From: CALBPI01 sp039814545
GTDB taxonomy: Bacteria > Pseudomonadota > Gammaproteobacteria > Steroidobacterales > Woeseiaceae
Length of the DNA stretch: 36,901 nt
Direction: 5' to 3'
NCBI GenBank assembly: GCA_039814545.1
Contig: JBCCBB010000019.1
Location: 1 to 36,901 of the forward strand
Below, piece by piece: positions 20,512 to 29,141 of this stretch. Within the stretch, counting starts at the first letter, position 1. Each line of letters begins with the position of its first letter. The notes beneath the pieces are model-generated. The model searched no databases. It saw nothing but the letters and a program-made list of their open reading frames with translations, and was not told the DNA's origin. The translations under genes were made by a program, and so were the position numbers.

Positions 20512-23043
20512 ATGAAATCACTGCCCCGCGCCTACGAGGCGCTCGTCATTGATCGCCCGAGGCTCACGCTGGTTCTTATCGCCATCGTGACGCTGGTATT
20601 GGCTGCATTTATTCCGCGCTTCCAGATGGATGTGTCGGCGGATTCGCTCGTGCTCGAGAACGACGCGTCGCTGGATTTTTACCGTGAAGTCCGCGCGCAG
20701 TACGGCACCGACGACTTCCTGATTGTCACCTGGACACCCGAGGCCGGCCTGTTCTCCGACGAGAGCCTGGAGATGCTGGCCGAGCTCCGGGACCGGCTGA
20801 CCGCCGTCGGTCGCGTCGCGCGCGTCACCACGGTGCTCGACGTACCCCTGGTCAGGGGCCTGACGCTCGACGCGCTTGAGAACGGTATCCCGACGCTGGC
20901 CGACCCGGACACGGACCGCGAGGCCGCCGCCGAGGAACTGCGCGAGAGCCCGCTCTACAAGAACGCGCTCGTCTCGACCGATGGCCAGACCGCGGCGGTC
21001 CAGGTCACGCTGGAACGCGACGAGACCTTCTACACCCTGCTCGACCGCCGCGACGGCCTGCGTGACGTTCCCCGCGAACAACGCAACGGCGCTGCGCTGC
21101 GCGAGGCCGATGAAGCGCTCAATACGTACCGCGAGCAGCTCATGGCTGAGGAAGGCGTGCTGGTCGATACGGTGCGCAGCATCGTGGCCGAGTACGCGGA
21201 TCGTGCCGAGGTCAGCGTCGGCGGCCTGCCCCTCATCGCGCGCGACATCACCCGCTACATCGAACGCGACGTCGCGACCTTCGGCATCGCAGTCATCTTT
21301 ATTCTGGCCGCGTTGTTGCTGGTCATTTTCCGGCAGCCGCGTTGGGTCCTCGTGCCCATGCTCACGGCAGCTGTAGTTGGCGTCTGCACCACGGGTTTCC
21401 TGGGGCTCACCGGCTGGCCCGTGACCATCGTGTCCTCGAACTTTCTCGCGCTGCTGCTCATCTTCAGCTTTTCGCTGACGATCCACCTGGCCGTGCGTCA
21501 CCGCGAACTGCAGGAGCAAGACCCCACGCTCGACCCGCGCAGCCTCGTCTCACAAACCCTGCGTGACAAACTGGCGCCCTGCTTCTTCACCGTTCTCACA
21601 ACGGCCGTGGCGTTCGGCTCGCTTGTGGTGAGCGACATCCGACCCGTCATCGACTTCGGCTGGATCATGGTGTTCTCGCTCTGGGCATCGCTCATTGCGG
21701 CCTACACCTTGTTCCCGGCCCTGCTCATGGTGTTGCCCGGCGCGAAACTGCGGCGTGCGCCCGATGTGCTGGGCCCCTGGCTGCGCCGGCTCGCCGCAAC
21801 TGCCGAACAGCACGGGATGGCGCTGGTCGCCACGCTCGCCGTGATCACAGTGCTGGCTGCGGTCGGCATCCAGAAGCTGACCGTCGACAACCGGTTCATC
21901 GACTACTTCGACAAACGCACCGACATCCACCGGGGCCTCGCGCTCATCGACGCCCGCCTGGGCGGCACGACGCCGCTCGACGTTCTCATCGATGCGCCGG
22001 CACCTGAAGTCGCGGAAGACAGTGCGGATGCCGACGCCGCGCTCGATGGCAGCGGCTCGGATGATTTCGACGACGAGTTTGCGGACCTCGACGACGAGTT
22101 CGGCGACGATTTTGACGACCCCTACGCCGACGCGGATGACGAAGCGGGCCTCACCGCCACGAGCTACTGGTTCCGCACGGCGCGTTTCGCCGAAATCGCG
22201 GCGATCCATGAATACCTCGAGTCGCTGCCTGAAACGGGCAACGTCATGAGCTTGCACTCGACCATCCGTGTGCTGGCCGAGATCGATCAGGACATCGCCG
22301 CGGACAACTTCGCGCTGGCCATTCTCGAGCGCAAGCTGCCCGACGACATTCGGTCGGAGCTGATCGCACCTTACTTGTCCGAGGACGGGCAGCAGCTGCG
22401 CATCGCCGTGCGCGTGCTCGAGGGCAGCGTCGGTCTCGACCGTCAGGCGCTGCTGCAGAAAATCCAGACCGACATTCGTGAGTTGCGCGCGGGCACGGGG
22501 GAGGTGCTCAACGTCAGCGGCATGATCGTGCTCTACAACAACTTGTTGCAGAGCCTGTTTAGCTCGCAGATCCAGACCATCGGTGTGATCTTTGTCGCGA
22601 TCCTGATTACGTTCGTCATCTCGTTCCGGTCACTGGCCGTTGCTGTCGTCGCCATCATCCCCAACCTATTGCCTGCTGCTGTTGTGCTCGGCGTGTTGGG
22701 CTGGGCGGGGATACCGCTCGACATCATGACGATTACGATTGCCGCGATCACGATTGGTATCGGTGTCGACAATGCCATCCACTACGTCCACCGATTCGAA
22801 ACCGAGTGGCTTCAGGACCGTAGTTACGAAAACGCAGCGCTTCGGGCGCATGACAGTATCGGCCGCGCCATGCTCTACACCTCGCTGTGCATCACGATTG
22901 GCTTCGTGGTCCTCGTGCTTTCGAACTTCAATCCGACGATTTATTTCGGTTCGTTGACGGCCCTGGCCATGGTCACAGCGCTACTTGTCAATATCACGCT
23001 GCTGCCGCTGCTGCTGCGCGTATTCCGGCCCTACGGGAAGTAA
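20512..23043 (+). CDS. MMPL/RND-superfamily exporter
   Basis: This inner-membrane transporter of 843 residues has two repeated halves. Each half has one leading helix, a large periplasmic loop and five clustered helices. The first leading helix is 'LTLVLIAIVTLVLAAFI', followed by 'DSLVLENDASLDFYREVR'; later helices include 'FGIAVIFILAALLLVIF' and 'TIAAITIGIGVDNAIHYVHR', typical of the MMPL/HAE-3 group that handles lipids or hydrophobic compounds. The ATG at 20512 is chosen because the helix follows closely; an in-frame ATG at 20449 would add 21 Pro/Arg-rich residues. Neither has a strong ribosome-binding site. About residues 501-546, in the second loop, form a very acidic insert ('DDFDDEFADLDDEFGDDFDD'). 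It ends 25 bases before the lipoprotein gene, so they are probably co-transcribed. The substrate is unknown. Confidence 0.85.
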   Translation: MKSLPRAYEALVIDRPRLTLVLIAIVTLVLAAFIPRFQMDVSADSLVLENDASLDFYREVRAQYGTDDFLIVTWTPEAGLFSDESLEMLAELRDRLTAVGRVARVTTVLDVPLVRGLTLDALENGIPTLADPDTDREAAAEELRESPLYKNALVSTDGQTAAVQVTLERDETFYTLLDRRDGLRDVPREQRNGAALREADEALNTYREQLMAEEGVLVDTVRSIVAEYADRAEVSVGGLPLIARDITRYIERDVATFGIAVIFILAALLLVIFRQPRWVLVPMLTAAVVGVCTTGFLGLTGWPVTIVSSNFLALLLIFSFSLTIHLAVRHRELQEQDPTLDPRSLVSQTLRDKLAPCFFTVLTTAVAFGSLVVSDIRPVIDFGWIMVFSLWASLIAAYTLFPALLMVLPGAKLRRAPDVLGPWLRRLAATAEQHGMALVATLAVITVLAAVGIQKLTVDNRFIDYFDKRTDIHRGLALIDARLGGTTPLDVLIDAPAPEVAEDSADADAALDGSGSDDFDDEFADLDDEFGDDFDDPYADADDEAGLTATSYWFRTARFAEIAAIHEYLESLPETGNVMSLHSTIRVLAEIDQDIAADNFALAILERKLPDDIRSELIAPYLSEDGQQLRIAVRVLEGSVGLDRQALLQKIQTDIRELRAGTGEVLNVSGMIVLYNNLLQSLFSSQIQTIGVIFVAILITFVISFRSLAVAVVAIIPNLLPAAVVLGVLGWAGIPLDIMTITIAAITIGIGVDNAIHYVHRFETEWLQDRSYENAALRAHDSIGRAMLYTSLCITIGFVVLVLSNFNPTIYFGSLTALAMVTALLVNITLLPLLLRVFRPYGK

Positions 23044-23068
23044 TCGGCTCAAAGGCATAAGACACACT

Positions 23069-23746
23069 ATGAGAACGGCTTACCCGAAACTGATGCTTGC
23101 CCTGTTGATGGCCGCCGCGGGCTGTGACGCGGCGGACGGCGAACAAAGCTCCGACCCGAAAGCCAGAGTCACCCTACCCGACGGTACCCAACGGGCACTC
23201 GATAGTGCCGAGGTCAGCATCTCCACCCGTGCCGCTGCCGTGTTCTCGGAAGAGATGGACATCCCGATCTCGCAAGTCACTGTGATCAGTGTTCGACCCG
23301 TCGAGTGGCCCGATTCGAGCATTGGCTGCCCGCAGCCGGGTCAGGCCTATGCGCAGGTCATGACGCCCGGCCACAAGATCGCCGTGCGCGCGCGCGGAGA
23401 AATCCATGTCATGCACGAGGCCGGCGGCAAGCCGTTCCTATGCAAGCGTAGTAAGGCCGTTACCGAACTCACGCCCAAGCGTGAACTCGTCTGGGCCGCC
23501 ATGGCGACGAAGGCGCGCGAAGACCTGGCCAGCCAACTGGGCGTCGGCGTCGAGAACATCCGGGTCCTCGACGCACGCCGCAAGCGTTTTGAGGACGCGA
23601 GTCTCGAGTGCCCCGATGCCGGCGTCAGCTACGCGGTCACGCCCGTCGAGGGTTACGTGATCGTGCTGCGCCACGGTCAACGACTCTTTAGCTACAACAC
23701 CGACCTCGATCGCGTGGTGCTCTGCCCCTCGATCGGCGCTGACTGA
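23069..23746 (+). CDS. Putative lipoprotein with duplicated Cys-containing domain
   Basis: I do not know a function for this 225-residue protein. The N-terminus is a signal sequence ending 'LLMAAAGCDAAD', a plausible though imperfect lipobox with Cys at residue 20. Two similar domains follow. The first contains 'VEWPDSSIGCPQPGQAYAQ' and ends 'KPFLCK'. The second contains 'KRFEDASLECPDAGVSYAV' and ends 'DRVVLCPS'. Both have the pattern D-(S/A)-S-(I/L)-x-C-P ... Y ... G ... L-C, so each probably forms one disulphide. Each is preceded by a helix-like segment ending in 'VTVISVRP' or 'IRVLDARR'. The ATG at 23069 is chosen because it opens the signal sequence. It lies 25 bases behind the MMPL exporter gene and could be its periplasmic partner. 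Confidence 0.65.
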   Translation: MRTAYPKLMLALLMAAAGCDAADGEQSSDPKARVTLPDGTQRALDSAEVSISTRAAAVFSEEMDIPISQVTVISVRPVEWPDSSIGCPQPGQAYAQVMTPGHKIAVRARGEIHVMHEAGGKPFLCKRSKAVTELTPKRELVWAAMATKAREDLASQLGVGVENIRVLDARRKRFEDASLECPDAGVSYAVTPVEGYVIVLRHGQRLFSYNTDLDRVVLCPSIGAD

Positions 23747-23751
23747 CGGAC

Positions 23752-23785
23752 AAAAAAAACCCGCCCGGCCAATGCCGGGCGGGTT
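23752..23785 (-). terminator. Intrinsic terminator of the subtilase gene
   Basis: On the minus strand a perfect 12-bp stem (23785-23774 with 23769-23758, G/C-rich) with a four-base loop is followed by eight T residues, the reverse of the A-run at 23752-23759. It begins 25 bases after the subtilase stop codon. It also lies just after the convergent lipoprotein gene, where the same stem could slow plus-strand transcription, but only two T residues follow it on that strand. Confidence 0.92.
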
Positions 23786-23810
23786 CACCAGGCAGTCGCC
23801 TGTCAGACGA

Positions 23811-26800
23811 CTACTGGCAGATGCCGAAGTCGCAGATCGATGCGCCAGGATCGTTTTCGATATCAATGATCGTAAGGTTCTGGATACCGTTCGGATCACT
23901 GTGCGAAATCGCACCCAGTCGCTTCTCAAGCAAGCCTGTCGGCAGTCCCGCCCAGTCGACCGTGATCGGCACTGTCTGACCTGCCGTGGCCGTGGCCGGC
24001 GCGTCAACGCTTAGGTTGCCCGCGTCATCTACAATGCCAAACGTCGAATCGTAGTAGATGAACGTCGTATCGGCCGCTTCCGTTTCAAAGGCGTGGATAA
24101 ACAACACGTAGGGGTTGAACGCAACATCATCGAACGGAATCGGCAGCAACACACTCACTTCCTCATCAGAACCGGCATTGGTGCTCGATGCAATCTGCGT
24201 GCACTGGCCACCGGGGCAGTAGTAGAGGTAGAGGTCGATGTCATCGTTGCCCGTCGTGTACTCGTTGTACAACGCGAAGCGGCGGAAAGCCGTGCCGGGC
24301 TGAACGTCGTCGATAACCGTCGCAAACGTCGCGGGATCCGAGAACGAGAACGCGAAGCTGTTGTCGGGGTCGTCGAGCAAGTTCACGAAGCCAATGGGCG
24401 CCGCGCTGTTGAGACCGTGCACCTGCGCCGTGTACTCACCCGAGTAGCCGAAGGTCAGATCGAACTGCGCGCTGCCCTGGGCACCCTCGCCATCCACTTC
24501 GTCCTCGGTAATAAAGGCCAGCGCCTTGACCGCGATCGGGCTGCGAACGGCGTTGCCCGAATCGGGCTCCCACGTCAGCGAGCCAAATTCCCAAACATTC
24601 GGGATGGCCGTGTCGTTGGTCACGGTTAGCGCATAACTCGCCGATTCACCCTCAGTGAGCACGATCTCGCTTGGTGCCACCGACACGTTGAAGCCCTCCG
24701 GCGCGTCGATAACCGCACGGTAGCGGGTCGGTGTCGGCGTCGGCGCGGGCGCCGGCGTCCTCGGAAAGAACCGACCGATCAGTCCGCTGCTCTTGCGGTT
24801 TGCGGGCGCGCCCACGGCTGTCACCGTGCGCGTGACTGTCTGCGAGCCCGGCAGTGCACCGATACCGATGGACGGCAGGTTCAGGTCTGCGGGGCTCGTC
24901 GAGAATCCGACGGATTCAACAAAGGCACAGTCAGCGGGTGTGAGCAGCGGCGTGACCGTGCCACAGCTTGCGACGAGGTAGTCGAGCTCACCCGCGTTGT
25001 AGGTCAAGCCTGGGCTGGCAGCCTTGTTCGGGTCAACGTGGCCCGCACCGAAATCAAACGGATCAGCTGGCGTGGCGCCGTCTTCCTTGACGACATCCTG
25101 ACGCGCCGTGGTCATGATAGCTGACTTGATCTGCGCGGGGCTCCACTCGGGGTGCGCCTGGCGCAGCAGTGCGCCGATGCCCGCAATGTGCGGTCCCGAC
25201 ATCGAAGTACCCGACAGGTAGTCGTACAACGCGCCCGCACTGCCGTCTGCCGGCTCGGTCGTGTACGGCGCAAGAATGCTCACACCGGGCGCCGTGATAT
25301 CGGGCTTCACCCAATCGTCTTCAACGAGGTAGGGGCCACGTGACGAGAAGCTCGCCATGATGTTGCCCGTTCGCGTCAGCTCGGTGAATGTTGTGTCGTT
25401 GAGGCTGGCGTTGACGGTGCTGCCACCATTAACTTCAGCAAACAGCGCCAGGCCGGGCCCGTTGTCGATCATCACGCCCGGAATGCTCTGCGTCAGCGGG
25501 GTCGCATCGCCGCCCATGATCACCTTGGCCGAAGCGTTGGTGTAGACGAGTACGGCGAGCGCACCCGCGTTGGCGGCGTTCTCGATCTTATCGACGAAGC
25601 TACAGCTACCACGCGCGATCAGCGCGATCTTGCCGGTCAGATCATTGTCGAGCGGCGTGCAGGCCTCGATGGGCGAGGCGGCACCCAAGTCCGCCGTGAC
25701 GTCACCCGAATCAGCGAGCGGTCGCGTAATCGCGCCTTCAACGTATTCGTAGACGCCCGCGACCGAAGATGGGGAGTTGATGTCGGCGCCCAGCGCGAAA
25801 CGCACACCATCGGTGGTCGATGCGGCGACCGTGGTCACCCAAGGCTCACCGGCGTTGGTCGTGCCGAAACCCGGACCGCTGTTACCGCCCGAACGGGCAA
25901 TAAACACACCGGCGTTCGATGCGTCGAAGAACGCGAGATCTTGCTGATCCGTGAACGACGCTGCCGTGCCCACCGAGAAGTTGAGGACGTCAACACCGTC
26001 AGCGACGGCGGCGTCCGTCGCCGCGGCGCTATCGGAAAAGAAGCAGCTAAAATTGGTCGCACCTGGCGACAACCAGCAGACCTTGTAGATGGCCAGACGG
26101 GCGCGCGGCGCCATACCAGAAAGCTGGCCCACGGGGGTACCGTTGAGTGTGGCCGTCACTTTGTTACCACCGGCCGTGCCAGCCGTGTGGCTACCGTGAC
26201 CTGAAGAGTCACGTGGCGAGAGGAACTCGCCCTCGACGACCGAGCCGCGGCCGGCCAGGAAGCCGTCCACATACCAGCGAGCGCCGATCATCTTGTTGTT
26301 GCAATCGTCCTCGGTCCAGGCCTCACCAGCCTGGCAAATACCGCTCCACTGGGCCGGCGGCGCTTTGTAGATGACGCGCTGGTTGGCGCGCTCGATGATA
26401 CTGCAGATGTACGCTTGAAACCGGCTGGACGGCGCGGCGCAAAATTCCGGCACGGGCAGGTTAGGCGTGTCTGAGAAACTCGGGTGCTCTTGGATCGCGC
26501 CCGTGTCAAGAACACCAATAATGACGTCTTCACCCGTCATGCCCAACGCAGCGCGCAGGCCTTCGCGACGGTCATTGAGACCCAAGAAATCGCTCGTGTC
26601 GTTGGTGTCGACATCCACGGCATAGTCTTCCCAGACGGCCGCGATCCCGCCGCTGCGCTTCAGTGTTTCAGCCTCGCCAGGCGTCAGGCGCGCCGCAAAA
26701 CCGTTGAGCGCGTGCCGGTAGCTGTAGATCTTGCGATCCGACGCACCAAGGCTGGCCAGTACGTCGTCGTGCTGCGCGACAAGCCTCGTGGTGTAGGCCT

Positions 26801-27065
26801 GCACATGCGGTGCATCGGCGTTGTAGGCTTGCCCCGCTACCGGCGCCGTGGGCGCGAATCCAGCAACGCCGCCCTCGTAGCTTGCACCGGGCGCATCGGG
26901 CAATTGAACGATGTAGGTGCGCATAGGCCCGATGCCAGCTTGCGTCGGCGTGACATCGACCAGGCCATTGAGCCCCTGGCTTGGATTCGGCGCGGTGAGC
27001 TCGGATGCGAGCGATGTCGCAGCCATACCGCAGGCCGCCACGACGGCGGTCAGATACCTCAACAT
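23811..27065 (-). CDS. Secreted subtilisin-like serine protease (S8) with PA domain
   Basis: This extracellular protease of 1084 residues starts with a signal peptide (1-20). An I9-type propeptide follows ('YIVQLPDAP' to 'SYRHALNGFAARLT'), then the catalytic domain with Asp187 ('IIGVLDTGA'), His290 ('DSSGHGSHTAGT'), oxyanion Asn395 ('SGGNSGPG') and Ser621 ('LSGTSMSGPHIAG'). A PA domain (about 470-560, 'IALIARGSCSFVDKIENA') is inserted before the Ser motif. C-terminal beta domains follow, interrupted near 'RTPAPAPTPTPTRY' by a Pro/Thr linker. The layout resembles the plant-cucumisin-like subtilases common in marine gammaproteobacteria. An AGGGAGAG seven bases before the ATG is a strong ribosome-binding site. 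The gene is monocistronic: it has a terminator downstream and a 370-base upstream region with a CRP-type site. Confidence 0.95.
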   Translation of the reverse strand: MLRYLTAVVAACGMAATSLASELTAPNPSQGLNGLVDVTPTQAGIGPMRTYIVQLPDAPGASYEGGVAGFAPTAPVAGQAYNADAPHVQAYTTRLVAQHDDVLASLGASDRKIYSYRHALNGFAARLTPGEAETLKRSGGIAAVWEDYAVDVDTNDTSDFLGLNDRREGLRAALGMTGEDVIIGVLDTGAIQEHPSFSDTPNLPVPEFCAAPSSRFQAYICSIIERANQRVIYKAPPAQWSGICQAGEAWTEDDCNNKMIGARWYVDGFLAGRGSVVEGEFLSPRDSSGHGSHTAGTAGGNKVTATLNGTPVGQLSGMAPRARLAIYKVCWLSPGATNFSCFFSDSAAATDAAVADGVDVLNFSVGTAASFTDQQDLAFFDASNAGVFIARSGGNSGPGFGTTNAGEPWVTTVAASTTDGVRFALGADINSPSSVAGVYEYVEGAITRPLADSGDVTADLGAASPIEACTPLDNDLTGKIALIARGSCSFVDKIENAANAGALAVLVYTNASAKVIMGGDATPLTQSIPGVMIDNGPGLALFAEVNGGSTVNASLNDTTFTELTRTGNIMASFSSRGPYLVEDDWVKPDITAPGVSILAPYTTEPADGSAGALYDYLSGTSMSGPHIAGIGALLRQAHPEWSPAQIKSAIMTTARQDVVKEDGATPADPFDFGAGHVDPNKAASPGLTYNAGELDYLVASCGTVTPLLTPADCAFVESVGFSTSPADLNLPSIGIGALPGSQTVTRTVTAVGAPANRKSSGLIGRFFPRTPAPAPTPTPTRYRAVIDAPEGFNVSVAPSEIVLTEGESASYALTVTNDTAIPNVWEFGSLTWEPDSGNAVRSPIAVKALAFITEDEVDGEGAQGSAQFDLTFGYSGEYTAQVHGLNSAAPIGFVNLLDDPDNSFAFSFSDPATFATVIDDVQPGTAFRRFALYNEYTTGNDDIDLYLYYCPGGQCTQIASSTNAGSDEEVSVLLPIPFDDVAFNPYVLFIHAFETEAADTTFIYYDSTFGIVDDAGNLSVDAPATATAGQTVPITVDWAGLPTGLLEKRLGAISHSDPNGIQNLTIIDIENDPGASICDFGICQ

Positions 27066-27435
27066 GATTGATCTCTCCCTATGACGATAGTGTTTGCCCC
27101 GATCGGTCTCTTCTTGGACTTCGAATTGATGCGACGGGGCTGTCGTGACACAGCCGCTTCGCGAGGCCTTACAAGCTCCTTCCGCCTAAATGCACCGATG
27201 GACACCGACGCGCGCCGGATGAGTGTTCCGCATGCCTATATGTGATGCAAGTCACACTTTCGGTAATAGCATCGACCGTACCTCAACAGGCTACACGGGG
27301 GCGCGCTTTGCACCCAATAATGCAATATCAGTCAATGCTTTAGCGCCTCTGCCACAGCGCGGGCCGCCGGCTAGTGGGCCGAATGACGCGGCGCCGGGTG
27401 CGCCAGATTCCAGATTATGAAAAATGGCGCGCGTA
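27066..27435 (-). other. Upstream region of the subtilase gene
   Basis: These 370 bases separate the end of the cyanophycin operon from the subtilase start codon. No convincing gene lies here; the short plus-strand ORFs lack ribosome-binding sites and protein character. The only element I can define is the CRP-type palindrome at 27241-27256. No obvious T-tailed hairpin ends the cyanophycin operon, so read-through into the protease gene is possible. Confidence 0.5.
27241..27256. promoter_or_regulatory. CRP/Clp/Vfr-type binding site
   Basis: TGTGATGCAAGTCACA matches the CRP consensus TGTGA-N6-TCACA at every defined position, with T/A-rich flanks on the left. It is centred about 183 bases upstream of the subtilase ATG. 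In Xanthomonas the CRP homologue Clp controls extracellular proteases through the same type of site, which fits a secreted protease. No start point could be placed from the sequence. Confidence 0.65.
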
Positions 27436-29139
27436 TTATGTAGGCGTGGACCGCTCGGCTTCCGCGAGCACATCTCGCAAGGCGGCAGCCTCCCCAAGCG
27501 CCAACATAATCACGGCATCACCGGGCTCGGCCCAGTCCAGCGCCTCGGACAACGACTCGGCTTCGGTGTCGTTGTGCGACACCTGATCGGCGGTCGCACC
27601 GCACTGCAGCAACTCGTCGCGGATCAGCGCATACACCTCGCCGGTGTCACGACCCCGGTGGTACGTGGCGAGCTCACTCACGACAACCTTGTCGAGCCCG
27701 ATGGCCCAGGCGCCACGTGCGAGCTCCCGGATCTGTGCGTCGGTGCGGTCGCCGGCCTGGCCAAAACACAACACCCGTCGTTCCGCGGGACGCAGTTTCG
27801 CCATGTCGAACAGCGCCGCCATGGCTTCGGGGTTGTGGGCAAAGTCGAGCAACACTTCGGCGCCACCGACCTGGTAGAGATTGCTGCGGCCCGGGTTCGC
27901 CTCGACGGGCATCGACTGAAGACCCGCGGCGATCACGTTGTCGGGCACACCCAGCGCGTGCGCTACGGCCGCAGCCGCCAGCGCATTGGCGACGTTATGC
28001 CGGGCCGTCGCGTCCAGTGTGACAGGGATCTCGGCAGCCTGGCAGAGCGCCACTGCGCTGCCGTGAGATTGCCGCGTCAGTGTGTCGCCCTCGAGCACAA
28101 ACGCGACCGATCCGTCGTTGCGGATCACATCGTTCTCCGCGTGCATGGAAAACCAAACACGTGGACCCGCATGGCGCGACGCACGCTCAACGAGGATCGC
28201 GTCGTCGGCGTTGAGCACGGCCGTGCCGCGGTCTTGCAGCGCGTCGATGACCAGCCACTTGATGTCTGTCAGCTCGGCCAGGTTGGCAGAGCCAAAGTCA
28301 CCGAGATGGTCCTCGCTGATATTGGTGATCGCGGCAACGTCTGCATAGGGCACACCCAACCCCCGCCGCAGCAATCCGCCGCGCGCAGTTTCGAGCACGG
28401 CCACATCGACATCCGTCTCGCGCAGGATCGTGCGCGCACCGCCCGGGCCCGACCAGTCGCCCCGGTCGATGACGCGGTTGCTGACGCCGATCCAATCGGT
28501 TGAGCTGAGCCCCACGGTGTGGCCGGCCTTCTCGAGAATGTGGGCGAGCAGCCGCACCGTCGTGGTTTTGCCGTTGGTCCCCGTAATCATCGCCACGGGA
28601 ATATCGTGAGAGTCTGTCGTGTCGACCGGCACGGGCAGATCAGACACATCCCAGGTGCGACTGCCGCGGCCCATGCCAACAGACACAAAGTCGTCGTCCC
28701 AGAGAAACGTGACGCCCGCTTGCGCGGCATCTCGGCCGGCCGACAGCAGGTCCGGATTGCCCTCTTCGCCGGCCATGGCAAAAAAGTGCGCGGGCGCGTC
28801 AGCGAGTGACACGGGCGCCGCATCCGGGTCAGGCGTGCCAAACACCGATCGCAATGCCCACTCCGCAATTTCCACGGCGGTGTAGAGCCGGTCGATGGGC
28901 GCCAGCAACGCCAGGCTCATACCGCCTTCAACGGAGCGTACGTAGGTCTTGAGCGGCCAGCCCAGGGCCTCGAAGACGGGACCGACGCGCTGCTCCCAGG
29001 CCTGACGCAATGAGGCCTCGGCGCCTGGGTCCTCCAGCGCCACGTCGACGACGGCCGCCGCCTCGGCGCAAACCGCATTGCGGCCCGTCAGCCGGCGTGC
29101 ATCGAGCAGTCGGCAATTGGCGGCGACGAAGGCACTCAC
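27436..29139 (-). CDS. Mur-ligase-type cyanophycin synthetase homologue lacking ATP-grasp
   Basis: This cytoplasmic ATP-dependent ligase homologue has 567 residues. The Mur-ligase P-loop 'ITGTNGKTTTVR' lies at about 185-196, followed by 'VLETARGGLLRRGLG', 'NISEDHLGDFG', 'DATARHNVANALAAAA' and 'EVLLDFAHNPEA', all paralleling the C-terminal half of CphA. There is no ATP-grasp domain: residues 1-180 are a short region I do not recognise. Full-length CphA and CphA2 have both domains, so this protein either works with CphA as a partner or catalyses one ligation on its own, such as joining Arg. It starts at a GTG two bases after the cphA stop, implying translational coupling. It is the last gene of the operon. 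Confidence 0.75.
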   Translation of the reverse strand: MSAFVAANCRLLDARRLTGRNAVCAEAAAVVDVALEDPGAEASLRQAWEQRVGPVFEALGWPLKTYVRSVEGGMSLALLAPIDRLYTAVEIAEWALRSVFGTPDPDAAPVSLADAPAHFFAMAGEEGNPDLLSAGRDAAQAGVTFLWDDDFVSVGMGRGSRTWDVSDLPVPVDTTDSHDIPVAMITGTNGKTTTVRLLAHILEKAGHTVGLSSTDWIGVSNRVIDRGDWSGPGGARTILRETDVDVAVLETARGGLLRRGLGVPYADVAAITNISEDHLGDFGSANLAELTDIKWLVIDALQDRGTAVLNADDAILVERASRHAGPRVWFSMHAENDVIRNDGSVAFVLEGDTLTRQSHGSAVALCQAAEIPVTLDATARHNVANALAAAAVAHALGVPDNVIAAGLQSMPVEANPGRSNLYQVGGAEVLLDFAHNPEAMAALFDMAKLRPAERRVLCFGQAGDRTDAQIRELARGAWAIGLDKVVVSELATYHRGRDTGEVYALIRDELLQCGATADQVSHNDTEAESLSEALDWAEPGDAVIMLALGEAAALRDVLAEAERSTPT

Positions 29140-29141
29140 GG

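Noticed and set aside
20518..21519. Minus-strand ORF of 333 codons opposite the MMPL exporter
   Set aside because: The plus-strand frame has clear transmembrane and MMPL features. The minus-strand frame is a G/C-rich shadow without start signals.
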